This document shows, in pieces, positions 16,172 through 25,623 of a DNA stretch of 64,000 nt. The stretch is from NCBI GenBank assembly GCA_020636325.1, contig JACJYC010000002.1, forward strand, positions 496,001 to 560,000, in the 5' to 3' direction. How positions within the stretch are numbered: the first letter of the stretch is position 1; every line of letters starts with the position of its first letter. A program made the position numbers and the translations under genes. Under the pieces are notes generated by a model, which made no database searches, was not told the origin of the DNA, and saw nothing but the letters and a program-made list of their open reading frames with translations. The DNA is from Lewinellaceae bacterium. GTDB lineage: Bacteria > Bacteroidota > Bacteroidia > Chitinophagales > Saprospiraceae.

Positions 16172-17665
16172 TTATTCAATTACCCAGGAAGTGCCTTCCT
16201 TGCTGTCCTTCAGCTGCACGCCGATCTCTTTGAGCGAATCCCTGATCTTGTCGGAGGCAGCCCAGTCTTTCCGGTCCCTGGCGTCTTTCCGCATATCAAC
16301 GATAAGCTCCATCAACCCGTCAATGATCGCCGTACCTGTATCTCCGGCCTGAGAATCGTCTTTCAATCCCAGTACGTCAAAAACAAAATCCCTGAAAAAT
16401 TGCTTCAGGCGCTCGATGGTATCCCCGCTGACTTCTGCGAGCGGCAAGTGGCCGCCGGCCAGGCTGTTGATCCGCGTAACCAGGTCAAAAAGGCGCGCCA
16501 GCGCTTTGGGGGTATTGAAATCGTCGTCCATTTCCAGGAAGGCCTGCTCCACCAGTTCGTTCAGCTCCTGGTCAAGGGCGCCGGGTTGGGCATTCGGTAC
16601 GGGAGACAATCCCGCAAGGGCTTTCATTCCCTCCATCAGGCGCCGATACCCTTTTTCGCCGGCCTGCAGCCCTTCATCCGTCAGGTCGAGGGTGCTGCGG
16701 TAATGGGTCTGGAGCATGAAAAACCGGATGACCGCCGGGCTGTACGCTTTGCTCATATGTACGCTTGCACCTTCAATGAGCTCGGTCGGAGAAACGGTAT
16801 TGCCGTCGCTCTTCGACATTTTTTTGCCGTTGAGCAGCAACATATTGCTGTGCAGCCAATATCTGGCGGGCGCGTGACCGCAGGCGCTGACATTCTGGGC
16901 CACTTCGTTTTCGTGATGCGGGAATTTCAAATCGTTGCCGCCGCCGTGAATGTCGAAGGTTTCCCCCAGGTATTTGGTGCTCATGGCCGAGCATTCCAGG
17001 TGCCAGCCGGGGAAGCCGACCGACCAGGGGGAATTCCACCGGAGGATATGCTCGGGGGCCGCTTTCATCCAAAGGGCAAAATCGGCCGGGTGGTTCTTCT
17101 CGTCCTGATTTTTGAGGTTGTCCCTCGATTCGGCGATCAGCTCTTCAACTACGCGGCCCGAAAGCTGACCGTAAACCCCTTTTTCTTTTGCAAACCTGAG
17201 GGTATCAAAATAAACGGAGCCGTTTTTGATATATCCGTATCCGTTGTCCAGGATAGCCTGAACCATTTCGATCTGTTCGATGATATGCCCCGATGCGCGG
17301 GGTTCGATACTGGGTTCCAGCACGTTGAACAGCCGCATCATATCGTGGAAGCCGTTGGAGTATTTCTGCACCACCTCCATCGGCTCCAGCTTATCGGCTT
17401 TGGCGCCTTTCAGGATCCGGTCTTCCCCATCGTCGAGCAAATGGCCCACATCCGTGATGTTGCGGACATAGCGCACTTTGTACCCTATGTATTTCAAATA
17501 CCTGAAAATAATGTCGAAGCTCATGAAGGTCCGGCAATTGCCCAGGTGAACGTCATTGTAGACGGTGGGCCCGCAAACGTACATCCCGATATATCCCGGA
17601 TGGAGCGGTTCGAATACTTCCTTTTCTCTGGTAAGGCTGTTATACAGTTTTAGTTCGCGGTTCAT
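16172..17665 (-). CDS. cysS: Cysteinyl-tRNA synthetase
   Basis: Class I aminoacyl-tRNA synthetase of 497 residues that charges tRNA-Cys. The HIGH-type motif is HLGN in CGPTVYNDVHLGNCRTF (residues ~31-47). Zinc ligands are the Cys of YVCGPTVY, the Cys of HLECSAMS and the His/Glu of FPHHENE. The KMSKS loop is complete (KKMSKSDGN). A DALR-type helical domain closes the chain. I start at the second of two in-frame ATGs (17665; the other is 17671) because MNRELKLYNSL matches the usual short N-terminus. nadB starts upstream on the same strand, with 54 bp between. Confidence 0.97.
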   Translation of the reverse strand: MNRELKLYNSLTREKEVFEPLHPGYIGMYVCGPTVYNDVHLGNCRTFMSFDIIFRYLKYIGYKVRYVRNITDVGHLLDDGEDRILKGAKADKLEPMEVVQKYSNGFHDMMRLFNVLEPSIEPRASGHIIEQIEMVQAILDNGYGYIKNGSVYFDTLRFAKEKGVYGQLSGRVVEELIAESRDNLKNQDEKNHPADFALWMKAAPEHILRWNSPWSVGFPGWHLECSAMSTKYLGETFDIHGGGNDLKFPHHENEVAQNVSACGHAPARYWLHSNMLLLNGKKMSKSDGNTVSPTELIEGASVHMSKAYSPAVIRFFMLQTHYRSTLDLTDEGLQAGEKGYRRLMEGMKALAGLSPVPNAQPGALDQELNELVEQAFLEMDDDFNTPKALARLFDLVTRINSLAGGHLPLAEVSGDTIERLKQFFRDFVFDVLGLKDDSQAGDTGTAIIDGLMELIVDMRKDARDRKDWAASDKIRDSLKEIGVQLKDSKEGTSWVIE

Positions 17666-17718
17666 GGTCATTATTTAGCCCGGCAAAAATAATCAGGTTC
17701 GCGGGCTATTCAAAAAAA

Positions 17719-19320
17719 TTAAAGTATTGACTCCTGGATAAAAGGCAGCTTATCAGGATAATCCGTTGTAAAATGAAGCCCCCGGCTTTCCCGTCTCATG
17801 GATGCGGCCCTTGTGACCAGGTATCCGATGGTGATCAGATTGCGCAATTCGCACAACTGAGGGGAAAGCGTAGTCGCGTTATACAGGGCTTCGGTTTCGC
17901 GGTACAACAGGCCCAAACGGTCTTCGGCCCGCTTGAGCCGCACATTCGAACGGACTATACCCACATAACTGCTCATGATCTCTTTAAGTTCCTTGATGCT
18001 TTGCGTGATCAATACCATTTCCTTGGGGTCGGTGGTGCCGCTTGCGTTCCAGGCCGGTATCTTATCCTCAAAACCATACCCGTTGATCTCCCTGACAATG
18101 TCGGTTGCTATCCGGTTGCCGAAAACCAGCGCTTCCAGCAGCGAATTGGACGCCAGCCTGTTGGCCCCGTGCAAACCCGTACTGGTGCTTTCGCCGCAGG
18201 CATAAAGCCGGTGAATGGAGCTGTGGCCGATCAGGTCCACTTTGATCCCGCCGCACATATAATGACAGGCCGGCACCACGGGGATCATGCTTTTCATCGG
18301 GTCAATGCCCAGGCTCACGCATTTGTCGTAAATGGTGGGGAAGTGCGCCACAAAAGCGTCTTTATCCAGGTGTCTGCAATCCAGGAACATGCATTCATCG
18401 CCGCTGATCTTCATCTCATTGTCGATCGCCCTGGCAACGATATCCCTGGGTGCAAGCGATTTCCGCTCGTCATATTTATGCATGAACTCTTCGCCGTCCC
18501 GGGTTTTCAGGATCGCTCCGAACCCTCTGACCGCCTCGGAAACCAGAAAATCCGGGTTATCGCCGGCCGGGTTGTACAGGGCCGTGGGGTGAAACTGGAC
18601 GAATTCCATGTTCTCCAGGTGGCCTTTTGCGCGATAGATCATGGCGATCCCGTCGCCGGTTGCGATAACCGGGTTTGTCGTATTCCTGTACACTTGCCCG
18701 GCGCCCCCTGCGGCAACAACCGTAACCCTGGCAAGGATGGTTTCGATCTCCTTGGTATCCTTGTTGAGGGCATAAGCGCCATAACATTCGATATCCGGCG
18801 TCAACCGGTTCACCATATACCCGAGGTGGTGCTGGGTAATGATGTCTACGGCAAAGTAGTGCTCATAAACCGTCAGGTTGGAGAAGGTTTTGGATTTTTC
18901 GTTCAGCGTCCGCTGGATTTCCCATCCGGTCAGGTCCTTGAAATGCAGGATGCGGTTTTCCGAATGGCCCCCTTCACGCCCAAGGTCGTATGCTTCGCTT
19001 TTATTTTTATCAAATCGCGCGCCCCAGTCTATCAACTCCCGTACCCGGTCCGGGCCCTCCTTCACGACGACCTCCACCGCTTCCAGGTTGCACAGGCCGT
19101 CGCCGGCGTCCAGGGTGTCCTCGATGTGTTTGTTAAATGAGTCGATGCCGAAATCCCAGACGGCGGCCACCCCGCCCTGTGCGTATCGGGTATTGCTTTC
19201 TCCCCTGTTGGTCTTGGTCAGGACCGTAATCTGAAGGTCGGGCCGCTCTTCTGCAATCCGGATAGCCGTACTCAGGCCACCAATGCCGGCGCCTATGATG
19301 AGAACATCGGTTTTGATCAT
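17719..19320 (-). CDS. nadB: L-aspartate oxidase
   Basis: Flavoenzyme of 533 residues that oxidises L-aspartate to iminoaspartate, the first step of de novo NAD synthesis. The N-terminal FAD-binding motif is GAGIGGLSTAIR. Succinate dehydrogenase-family active-site regions are visible: TRYAQGGVAAVW, GREGGHSENRILH, EFVQFHPTAL, and ACHYMCGGIKVDL followed by GLHGANRLASNSLLE. Length is normal. The partners nadA and nadC are not in the window. It lies between cysS and the last efflux permease, and a link to either is not evident. Confidence 0.96.
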   Translation of the reverse strand: MIKTDVLIIGAGIGGLSTAIRIAEERPDLQITVLTKTNRGESNTRYAQGGVAAVWDFGIDSFNKHIEDTLDAGDGLCNLEAVEVVVKEGPDRVRELIDWGARFDKNKSEAYDLGREGGHSENRILHFKDLTGWEIQRTLNEKSKTFSNLTVYEHYFAVDIITQHHLGYMVNRLTPDIECYGAYALNKDTKEIETILARVTVVAAGGAGQVYRNTTNPVIATGDGIAMIYRAKGHLENMEFVQFHPTALYNPAGDNPDFLVSEAVRGFGAILKTRDGEEFMHKYDERKSLAPRDIVARAIDNEMKISGDECMFLDCRHLDKDAFVAHFPTIYDKCVSLGIDPMKSMIPVVPACHYMCGGIKVDLIGHSSIHRLYACGESTSTGLHGANRLASNSLLEALVFGNRIATDIVREINGYGFEDKIPAWNASGTTDPKEMVLITQSIKELKEIMSSYVGIVRSNVRLKRAEDRLGLLYRETEALYNATTLSPQLCELRNLITIGYLVTRAASMRRESRGLHFTTDYPDKLPFIQESIL

Positions 19321-19391
19321 ATTCCCTCACAAATGATTGAACGGGCAAGATAGGAGTTCTTTCGGAGATGTGGAAGGCATCCCAGGCCGCA

Positions 19392-20591
19392 TCACCCCCG
19401 TTTCCGGTAAGCCAGCACGGCCATCGTGCCGAAGACCACCGCGAGCACCCCCATGACCTCAAAATGCCAGGCGACATCGCGCCATCCGCTGCCTTTCAGC
19501 ATCACCTGCCGCATAACGGCCACAAAATGGGCGATCGGGTTGGGTATGGTCAGCTTCTGGGCCCAGACCGGCATGCTCTCGATCGGGGTAAACAACCCGC
19601 TCATCAGGATAAAGATCATCATGAAGAACCAGGCCACGAACATTGCCTGTTGCTGGGTTTCAACCAGCGTGGAAATAAGTAAGCCGATGCCCAGGACCAC
19701 GATCAGGTTGACGGTGCAAAACGCAAAGATCAACACCAGGCTCCCCTCCAGCGGAATATGGAAAAGGAGTTTGCCCACCGCAAGGCCGAGCGCCAGATCC
19801 ATCCAGCCGATGAACAGGAACGGCAGCAGTTTGCCCAGTATGAACTGGTATTTTTTTATCGGCGAAACGTTCAACTGTTCAATCGTGCCGATCTCCCGTT
19901 CCCGGACGACATTCATTGCACTCAGGATGAGCGTCAGGATCGTAACCAGTACGCCTAAAATACCCGGTACCATAAACGCCTTATAATCCAGCGTGGGGTT
20001 GTACCAAACCTGCGGCAGTACCCGTATCGAAGCCGGTGCGGGCGGTGTCATTGCTATGGCCTTATCTGCAGAAAGATCTGTCGTACCGCTTTTGCCGTTA
20101 TTGTTCCGGCCGGCCAGTGCAGGCAGGGCCCATTCCGCACGCAGTTCGCCCTGGATCTCTTTGCCGAACCCTGAAATAATAGCGGTGGCATAGCCATTGG
20201 CGAGCCCGCCTTTGGTGCCATTGATGGCGTTGGCGAGGATCTGCACTTTGGCGTGACGGTCTTTTAAAATATCGTTCTCGAATCCTTTTGGAAAACAAAT
20301 CACGAGATCGGCCTCGTCCCGGTCCAGGAGTTGGGCGGCCTGTTCATTGCTTTCGGGATAACCTTTCAATACGAAATATCCTGAAGCTGTGAATTTGTTC
20401 ATCAACCTGTGCGAATAGCCCGATTGATCGGCGTCATATACCGCCAGGTTGATGTTCTTGACCTCATTGCTGGCCGCAAAGGACAACAGGATCAATTGCA
20501 CGATCGGGATCACTGTCAGAAGGGGCAGCATCGCCTTATTGCGAAAAACCTGCAAAAGCTCCTTCCAAACCAATATGCGTATGTTATTCAT
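19392..20591 (-). CDS. ABC-2 type permease of the efflux operon (second)
   Basis: Inner-membrane permease of 399 residues, like E. coli YbhR/YbhS. It has one N-terminal membrane segment (MLPLLTVIPIVQLILLSFA), a large extracytoplasmic domain to about residue 190, and a cluster of five hydrophobic segments to the end. The conserved loop VREREIGTIEQLNVSPIKKYQFILGK is the coupling-helix region that contacts the ATPase. It is the last gene of the run TetR-TolC-HlyD-ATPase-ATPase-permease-permease, with 26 bp separating it from its paralogue. The two permeases should pair as a heterodimer. Confidence 0.93.
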   Translation of the reverse strand: MNNIRILVWKELLQVFRNKAMLPLLTVIPIVQLILLSFAASNEVKNINLAVYDADQSGYSHRLMNKFTASGYFVLKGYPESNEQAAQLLDRDEADLVICFPKGFENDILKDRHAKVQILANAINGTKGGLANGYATAIISGFGKEIQGELRAEWALPALAGRNNNGKSGTTDLSADKAIAMTPPAPASIRVLPQVWYNPTLDYKAFMVPGILGVLVTILTLILSAMNVVREREIGTIEQLNVSPIKKYQFILGKLLPFLFIGWMDLALGLAVGKLLFHIPLEGSLVLIFAFCTVNLIVVLGIGLLISTLVETQQQAMFVAWFFMMIFILMSGLFTPIESMPVWAQKLTIPNPIAHFVAVMRQVMLKGSGWRDVAWHFEVMGVLAVVFGTMAVLAYRKRG

Positions 20592-20617
20592 GCGCCCGGA
20601 TTGAATGTCGGGGAATT

Positions 20618-21724
20618 TTACCCCAACCTGATTTTGAAATTTTTAAAACTGGCAACCAGCAGCAACAACATCATGCCGGTGAGGACCAAGGCGTCCTTCC
20701 AGATCAGATCGATTCCGCCTCCCTTCAACATGATATCTTTCAGCAGCAAGATGAAGTACTTGGCCGGAATGGCCTGGGATATCACCTGCAGCGGCAGCGG
20801 CATGCTTTCCACCGGAAAAATAAACCCGGATAACAGGATGGTCGGCATCATGAGGATCATCAGTGAGCTCAGCATGGCCGCCTGTTGTGTTTGTGTTCTG
20901 GTGGAAATGAAAATGCCCAGGGCCAGCGCTGTTCCGATGAACAACAAACACACTGCCGCCAACAAACCGATGCTTCCCAGCAGGGGAACCTTGAAAATGA
21001 ACTTGCCCATCAACAAAATCGTAACCGCGTTGATGAATGAAAGACCAACATAAGGCGTTACTTTACCCAGGATGATCACAGGCGGCGGCAGGGGTGACAC
21101 CAGCAACAACTCCATCGTTCCGAGCTCTTTTTCCCGGGCAATTGTCAGGGAGGTCATCATAGCCGATACCAACATCAACACCAGGGTGATCACGCCGGGT
21201 ACAAACAGGTGTGTAGACCGCAATTCCGGGTTATAGACCAGCCTGGACTCCACATCGATCAGCGGTCGTCCGGATGTTATCCCCGATTTTTCGCGGCTGA
21301 AAGCGGCAATCATGTTTGAGGCATAGTTGATCAGGGAAGTGGCGGTATTGGGCTCTGTCCCGTCGGCAATCAGTTGGACGCTCTGCCCGCCCCGGCCGAA
21401 GAAATCCGCTGAAAACCGGCCGGGGATGACGACGGCCAACTTGATTTCACCGGTTTTGAAGGCTTCATGAACGGCTGAATAGCTGTCGAGTTGGCCGACA
21501 TTGGTAAAATGCCCGCTCGCAGCCAGTTTGACGGTTAATTCTTTGCTGAGGTCGTCCTTGGCCAGGTCCAGAACAGCCATATTGGCGTCCTTGAACTCGT
21601 TGGTCACCGCAAAACCAAAAAGCAGCACCTGGACGATCGGCATCCCGATCAGGATCAGCAGCGTCCTCCGGTCGCGGAGGATGTGCAGAATTTCTTTCCG
21701 GACAAATGCAATAAACGTTTTCAT
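20618..21724 (-). CDS. ABC-2 type permease of the efflux operon (first)
   Basis: Permease of 368 residues with the same layout as its neighbour: an N-terminal membrane segment (LLILIGMPIVQVLLFGFAV), an extracytoplasmic domain, then five membrane segments, and the coupling region AREKELGTMELLLVSPL. I start at MKTFIAF (21724), 4 bp after the ATPase stop, rather than at an upstream ATG (21757) that would overlap the ATPase gene by 29 bp. Paralogous to the second permease, as YbhS is to YbhR. Confidence 0.93.
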   Translation of the reverse strand: MKTFIAFVRKEILHILRDRRTLLILIGMPIVQVLLFGFAVTNEFKDANMAVLDLAKDDLSKELTVKLAASGHFTNVGQLDSYSAVHEAFKTGEIKLAVVIPGRFSADFFGRGGQSVQLIADGTEPNTATSLINYASNMIAAFSREKSGITSGRPLIDVESRLVYNPELRSTHLFVPGVITLVLMLVSAMMTSLTIAREKELGTMELLLVSPLPPPVIILGKVTPYVGLSFINAVTILLMGKFIFKVPLLGSIGLLAAVCLLFIGTALALGIFISTRTQTQQAAMLSSLMILMMPTILLSGFIFPVESMPLPLQVISQAIPAKYFILLLKDIMLKGGGIDLIWKDALVLTGMMLLLLVASFKNFKIRLG

Positions 21725-21728
21725 GATA

Positions 21729-22463
21729 TCACTTTTTTCCTCTCGCCAGTTGTACAAATACTTCGTCCATGGTCTCGACCTTGAATTGTTCCTTCAGTTC
21801 ATTGGGGGCGCCCATTGCCGAAATATGCCCGTCAACCATGATGGAAACCCGGTTGCAATATTCAGCCTCGTCCATATAGTGTGTTGTCACAAACAGGGTC
21901 ACCCCGCGGGCGGCCGCGGCATAGATCATTTCCCAGAATTGACGGCGCGTCAGCGGATCCACCCCTCCTGTGGGTTCATCCAGAAAAACAATAGCCGGTT
22001 CGTGCAACATGGAGACCGCGAATGCCAATTTCTGCTTCCAGCCCAACGGTAAGGAACCCACTTTAGCATTCGCCTGACCGGCAAGTTCCAATTCCTCCAG
22101 CAATTGCTCCCGGCGCTGTTTTATTCTTTTGGGTTTCATCCCGTATATATGCCCGAAAAAGCGGATATTCTCACTGATGCTCAGGTCTTCATACAGCGAA
22201 AATTTCTGGCTCATATAGCCGATCCGTCGCTTGATCTGTTCGGATTGGCTGAACACATCGAATCCTGCGACTTCGGCTTCTCCGGACGTAGGCTTCAGCA
22301 ACCCGGTGAGCATGCGCATGGCCGTTGTCTTACCGGCGCCGTTGGCCCCCAGAAATCCGAAGATCTCACCCGCTTTTACCTCAAAAGAGATCTGATCCAC
22401 CGCTTTGAAAGCGCCGAAATGCTTGCTGAGCCGGTTTACGTTGATGACTGTATCTGTTTTCAT
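21729..22463 (-). CDS. ABC transporter ATP-binding protein of the efflux operon (second)
   Basis: Nucleotide-binding subunit of 244 residues. Walker A is GANGAGKTT, the Q-loop lies in GYMSQKFSLYEDL, Walker B is IVFLDEPTGGVD, and the H-loop His is in FVTTHYMDEAE. The signature region is LPLGWKQKLAFA, so the usual LSGGQ is degenerate (PLGWK), an oddity that may make one ATP site weak in a heterodimer. The start at 22463 overlaps the upstream ATPase stop as ATGA, a sign of translational coupling; an in-frame Met further upstream (22487) is less likely. Confidence 0.93.
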   Translation of the reverse strand: MKTDTVINVNRLSKHFGAFKAVDQISFEVKAGEIFGFLGANGAGKTTAMRMLTGLLKPTSGEAEVAGFDVFSQSEQIKRRIGYMSQKFSLYEDLSISENIRFFGHIYGMKPKRIKQRREQLLEELELAGQANAKVGSLPLGWKQKLAFAVSMLHEPAIVFLDEPTGGVDPLTRRQFWEMIYAAAARGVTLFVTTHYMDEAEYCNRVSIMVDGHISAMGAPNELKEQFKVETMDEVFVQLARGKK

Positions 22464-23368
22464 TTGACCATCATTCCGATGAAACAATCTTCGATATCTG
22501 CTCCCGTTTCCTCGATAATAATCTGCTCGTGGCCGCGGTCGGCCAGGAATTGGTTGAGCACTTGTTTATCCACCGGCGTTTTCGCCGTGGCATGCAGGAA
22601 CTCCCCGAAAGGGTACACCTGGTCGATCCCTTCGAATTTCCGGAGATCCTGGATCAGTTGGTAGGTATTGCTGTGGGCCCGGATAGCATAAAGCGCCTTG
22701 TCAAAGCCTTTGGTGATCACTCCGGGCGGGTCGACGGTCAGGATTCTCCCCTGCTGGATCAGGGCTACCCGATTGCAGCGATCTGCCTCGTCCATATACG
22801 GTGTAGATACCAGGATCGGAATTCCTTTTTCCTGCAATTTCTGAAGCATATCCCAGAACTCCCTTCTGGAAACCGCATCCACGCCCGTGGTAGGCTCGTC
22901 CAGAAACAACACCTTGGGTTCGTGGACCAGTGCGCAGCTCAGGGCCAGCTTTTGTTTCATACCCCCGGATAGCTGTCCGGCCTTGCGCTTCCGGAAGGGC
23001 TCTATCTGTTGATAGATATCTTTGATCAGATCGTAATTCTGATCAACCGTTACACCGAAAATGGTGGCAAAGAACCGAAGGTTTTCCTCTACGGTGAGAT
23101 CCTGATATAAGGAGAACCTGCCCGGCATATAGCCTATCTGACGGCGGATCTTCTTATAATCGCGCACGGCATCCAGACCGTTAACTTCCGCTTTTCCGGA
23201 GTCCGGCAGGATCAGGGTGGTCAGTATCCTGAACAAGGTGGTTTTACCGGCGCCGTCGGGCCCGATCAGCCCGAACAGTTCTCCTTCCGCTACCTGAAGG
23301 TTGATGTCCTCCAGGGCTGTTACGTCACCGAACCGCTTACCGATATTTTCCGCTTTGATGGCGATCAT
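22460..23368 (-). CDS. ABC transporter ATP-binding protein of the efflux operon (first)
   Basis: Nucleotide-binding subunit of 302 residues. Walker A is GPDGAGKTT, the signature is LSGGMKQ, Walker B is VLFLDEPTTGVD, and the H-loop position in LVSTPYMDEAD carries Pro instead of His. A C-terminal extension of about 80 residues follows the ATPase core. In E. coli YbhF two such domains sit on one chain; here they are separate genes joined by a 4-nt ATGA overlap. This copy has an intact signature but a changed H-loop and the other the reverse, which suggests an asymmetric pair (inference). Confidence 0.93.
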   Translation of the reverse strand: MIAIKAENIGKRFGDVTALEDINLQVAEGELFGLIGPDGAGKTTLFRILTTLILPDSGKAEVNGLDAVRDYKKIRRQIGYMPGRFSLYQDLTVEENLRFFATIFGVTVDQNYDLIKDIYQQIEPFRKRKAGQLSGGMKQKLALSCALVHEPKVLFLDEPTTGVDAVSRREFWDMLQKLQEKGIPILVSTPYMDEADRCNRVALIQQGRILTVDPPGVITKGFDKALYAIRAHSNTYQLIQDLRKFEGIDQVYPFGEFLHATAKTPVDKQVLNQFLADRGHEQIIIEETGADIEDCFIGMMVK

Positions 23369-24273
23369 TGTTCCTGCTGTTGTGGGGGCATGGAAAAGTA
23401 GACCTCTGCCGGCATGCCGATCTTCAGGCTTCCGTCGTTGGGCACGGCAATCTTTACGGCATAAACCAGATTGATGCGCTCATCTTTGGTCTGGACCATT
23501 TTCGGTGTAAACTCCGATTGATCCGAGATCCAGGTGATGCGGCCGTTGTACGACTTGTCGGTCCCGTCGACCTGGATATAAAGGTTTTGACCCAGTTTGA
23601 CGGATGCCAATTGATTTCCGCTGATGTAGGCCCTCAGGATGAGCGTGTCCAGCGGTGCGATCCGGTACAAAGGTCCGCCGGGTGCAACCATCTCGTCTGC
23701 TTCCGCGATTTTGGTCAGGACGGTTCCGGAAACCGGGTTCCGGATGTAACAGCGATCCAGCTGTTCGTCCAGGATGGCCAGTTGGGCCCTCAGCGGGTCG
23801 TTTTCGCTGAGTATTCCCCGGTTAGCTGTTTGCGATTGTTTTCTGGCGGCATCAATCTGTTTGTCCAGTACGGCGATCTGGGCATTGATATCATCCAGTT
23901 GTTTCGGTGTGGCGGCTTTATCGGCCAGCAGCGCTTCTATGCGTTTTCTTTCGCCGACCTGGTAATTGCGCTGCTCCTGCAACACTTCGATCTGCGGCAA
24001 AGGATCCTGGGTCTTTTTCCCAAGGGCCTGCATCGTAGCCAGTACCTGTTGTTTCTGCAGGTAGAGCAAGCTGGTGTCAACCAGTCCGATCAGCCGGTCT
24101 GCGGCCAGGTGTTCGCCCTCCCGGACATCAAACCAGACGAGCCGGCCGGATGCTTCGGCGCCGACCGATACCGGGTCCGCTTCAAAATTGCCGAAAGCAT
24201 CGGCCTGTTCCTCTTGTTGGGTGCATGCGGTCAGGGTAGCCGCGGAAAGTAATAGGAAATATAACGGTCTCAT
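23365..24273 (-). CDS. HlyD-family membrane fusion lipoprotein
   Basis: Periplasmic adaptor of 302 residues, like YbhG. The lipobox is LTACTQQ with Cys17, so it should be anchored by lipid. A split biotinyl-lipoyl-like domain (GRLVWFDVREGEHL near residue 45 and SGTVLTKIAEADEMV near 175) brackets a long helical hairpin (~75-155, rich in Gln, Glu and Lys). A beta-barrel region follows. It connects the inner-membrane permeases with the TolC-like channel. Its stop overlaps the next start by 4 nt (ATGA), and the tolC-like gene ends 10 bp upstream, so the operon is tight. Confidence 0.92.
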   Translation of the reverse strand: MRPLYFLLLSAATLTACTQQEEQADAFGNFEADPVSVGAEASGRLVWFDVREGEHLAADRLIGLVDTSLLYLQKQQVLATMQALGKKTQDPLPQIEVLQEQRNYQVGERKRIEALLADKAATPKQLDDINAQIAVLDKQIDAARKQSQTANRGILSENDPLRAQLAILDEQLDRCYIRNPVSGTVLTKIAEADEMVAPGGPLYRIAPLDTLILRAYISGNQLASVKLGQNLYIQVDGTDKSYNGRITWISDQSEFTPKMVQTKDERINLVYAVKIAVPNDGSLKIGMPAEVYFSMPPQQQEQ

Positions 24274-24282
24274 GGTTATTTT

Positions 24283-25548
24283 TTAAAATCCTTTTTGTGT
24301 GAAATAATCTGCCTGGAGTTGCAGCAGGGCCAATTCGTGCAGGCGCACATTGAGCTGGGTATCCACCCCGGCATTGAATTGCTGGAGGTATTCGCTGGCT
24401 GTAATGACGCCATGGTTCAGCTGCGACGCCGAAATATTCAGCAATTCGGTTTGCAGGGAAGCAATTTCCCGGTCCCGCTCGATCTGTTTTTCAATGGTAG
24501 CTTTATCGGCAGCATACCGGTTATCCAGCAGGTTCAGTTCATACAGGAATTGCTCCCGCTGATTTTCAACCGTCTGCATTTTTACAGCCGTCAGTTCTTT
24601 GTCCTTTTTGCTTTTTCCCCAATCGAAAGCCCAGCGAAACTGTACTCCGCCGATTGCGAAAGGGCTCAGGGATTGATCAAAAAAATTCAGGGGGTTGGCG
24701 TACCCCACACCGGCCTGTGCAAACAGGGAGAGCATCGGTTTTTTTCCGGCATCGATCAAGGCATTGCTTTCCGCAATTTGTTGCCGGCGCAAATCAAAAT
24801 ATTTCAATTCAGGCCGGTTTACCTGCATTGCATCCGGCGCCGGCTGCATATCAGGCACCTTTAGTACGGCAGTCTGCTCGGGGCTCAACCCCGTCATATC
24901 GGCCAAAAGCGCGGCCATGGCTTTGCGTTTGCCCGCCGTTTCTTCCCGTCTGGATTGGAGCTTCAATATTTCGATCTCGAGCTGGGTTACAACGCCCGGC
25001 AAAACGGTTCCTTGTTTTTCACCGGCCTTGAGCACTTCAAGGCGCGCCTGAAGCGTACCCTGGTTGTTCTCAAGGATGGAATCCTGTGCTTGCAACAGCA
25101 AAATGTTAAAGAACAGCGAGTTTATTCTCGGCTTGAGCTTGTTGGCCTCAACCGCGACAGATTGGCGATCGACAGCTTCCTCTGCGCGGATCAACCGCCC
25201 CTGGGCTTCGTTCACGCCACCGTCATAAAGGAGATAGCTGGCTTCCAGCGTTGTCTGCCCGTTGATCAGCGGTTGCCTGATAGGACCATCAGCGCCGGGC
25301 GGCGTGAACGGGACCTCCACGCCCTGCGATTGCCCGACCACTTTCGCATTCCAGCTCACCTGGGGCAAGCGCTGCAAGGCCAGTTTGTCCATTTCAAGAT
25401 TGGCCTTCTGCTCCTGAAGCGGGTAAAGCTTTTGAACCGGGAGACGTTCCTCCGCCAGCCGATAACAGGTTTCCAGGTCGAGCCCGCCCTGGGCCGGCAA
25501 CCGGAATCCGGTCAATAAAATTAAACATACCATCAAAAGGTGTTTCAT
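24283..25548 (-). CDS. TolC-family outer membrane efflux channel
   Basis: Outer-membrane factor of 421 residues. A signal peptide (MKHLLMVCLILLTGFRLPAQ) is followed by two homologous halves of long helices with barrel strands, as in TolC (LDLETCYRLAEERLP; QTTLEASYLLYDGG; FRWAFDWGKSKKDKELTAVKMQ). I chose MKHLLM (25548) over an upstream in-frame codon at 25572, which would lengthen the N-terminus before the signal peptide. It is the first structural gene after tetR and is preceded by TetR-type palindromes. Confidence 0.92.
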   Translation of the reverse strand: MKHLLMVCLILLTGFRLPAQGGLDLETCYRLAEERLPVQKLYPLQEQKANLEMDKLALQRLPQVSWNAKVVGQSQGVEVPFTPPGADGPIRQPLINGQTTLEASYLLYDGGVNEAQGRLIRAEEAVDRQSVAVEANKLKPRINSLFFNILLLQAQDSILENNQGTLQARLEVLKAGEKQGTVLPGVVTQLEIEILKLQSRREETAGKRKAMAALLADMTGLSPEQTAVLKVPDMQPAPDAMQVNRPELKYFDLRRQQIAESNALIDAGKKPMLSLFAQAGVGYANPLNFFDQSLSPFAIGGVQFRWAFDWGKSKKDKELTAVKMQTVENQREQFLYELNLLDNRYAADKATIEKQIERDREIASLQTELLNISASQLNHGVITASEYLQQFNAGVDTQLNVRLHELALLQLQADYFTQKGF

Positions 25549-25564
25549 GACAGCCTCTTTAAAT

Positions 25565-25606
25565 TTAACCAAACAGATGAATTAATTTATTTAACCAAAC
25601 GGTTAA
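25565..25606. promoter_or_regulatory. TetR operators upstream of the tolC-like gene
   Basis: TTAACCAAACGGTTAA at 25591-25606 is a near-palindrome (TTAACC/GGTTAA). A degenerate copy, TTAACCAAACAGATGA, lies at 25565-25580. On the minus strand a TTTG, an 18-bp spacer and TCTGTTTG (one mismatch to TAnnTTTG) overlap both copies, so binding would block the promoter. Confidence 0.75.
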
Positions 25607-25623
25607 TCCGTGTGCAAAAAATT

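Noticed and set aside
16400..17653. 417-codon plus-strand frame across cysS
   Set aside because: Antisense to complete CysS motifs; the product has no recognisable domain.
17773..19140. 455-codon plus-strand frame across nadB
   Set aside because: Antisense to all NadB motifs and without signs of its own start or domain.
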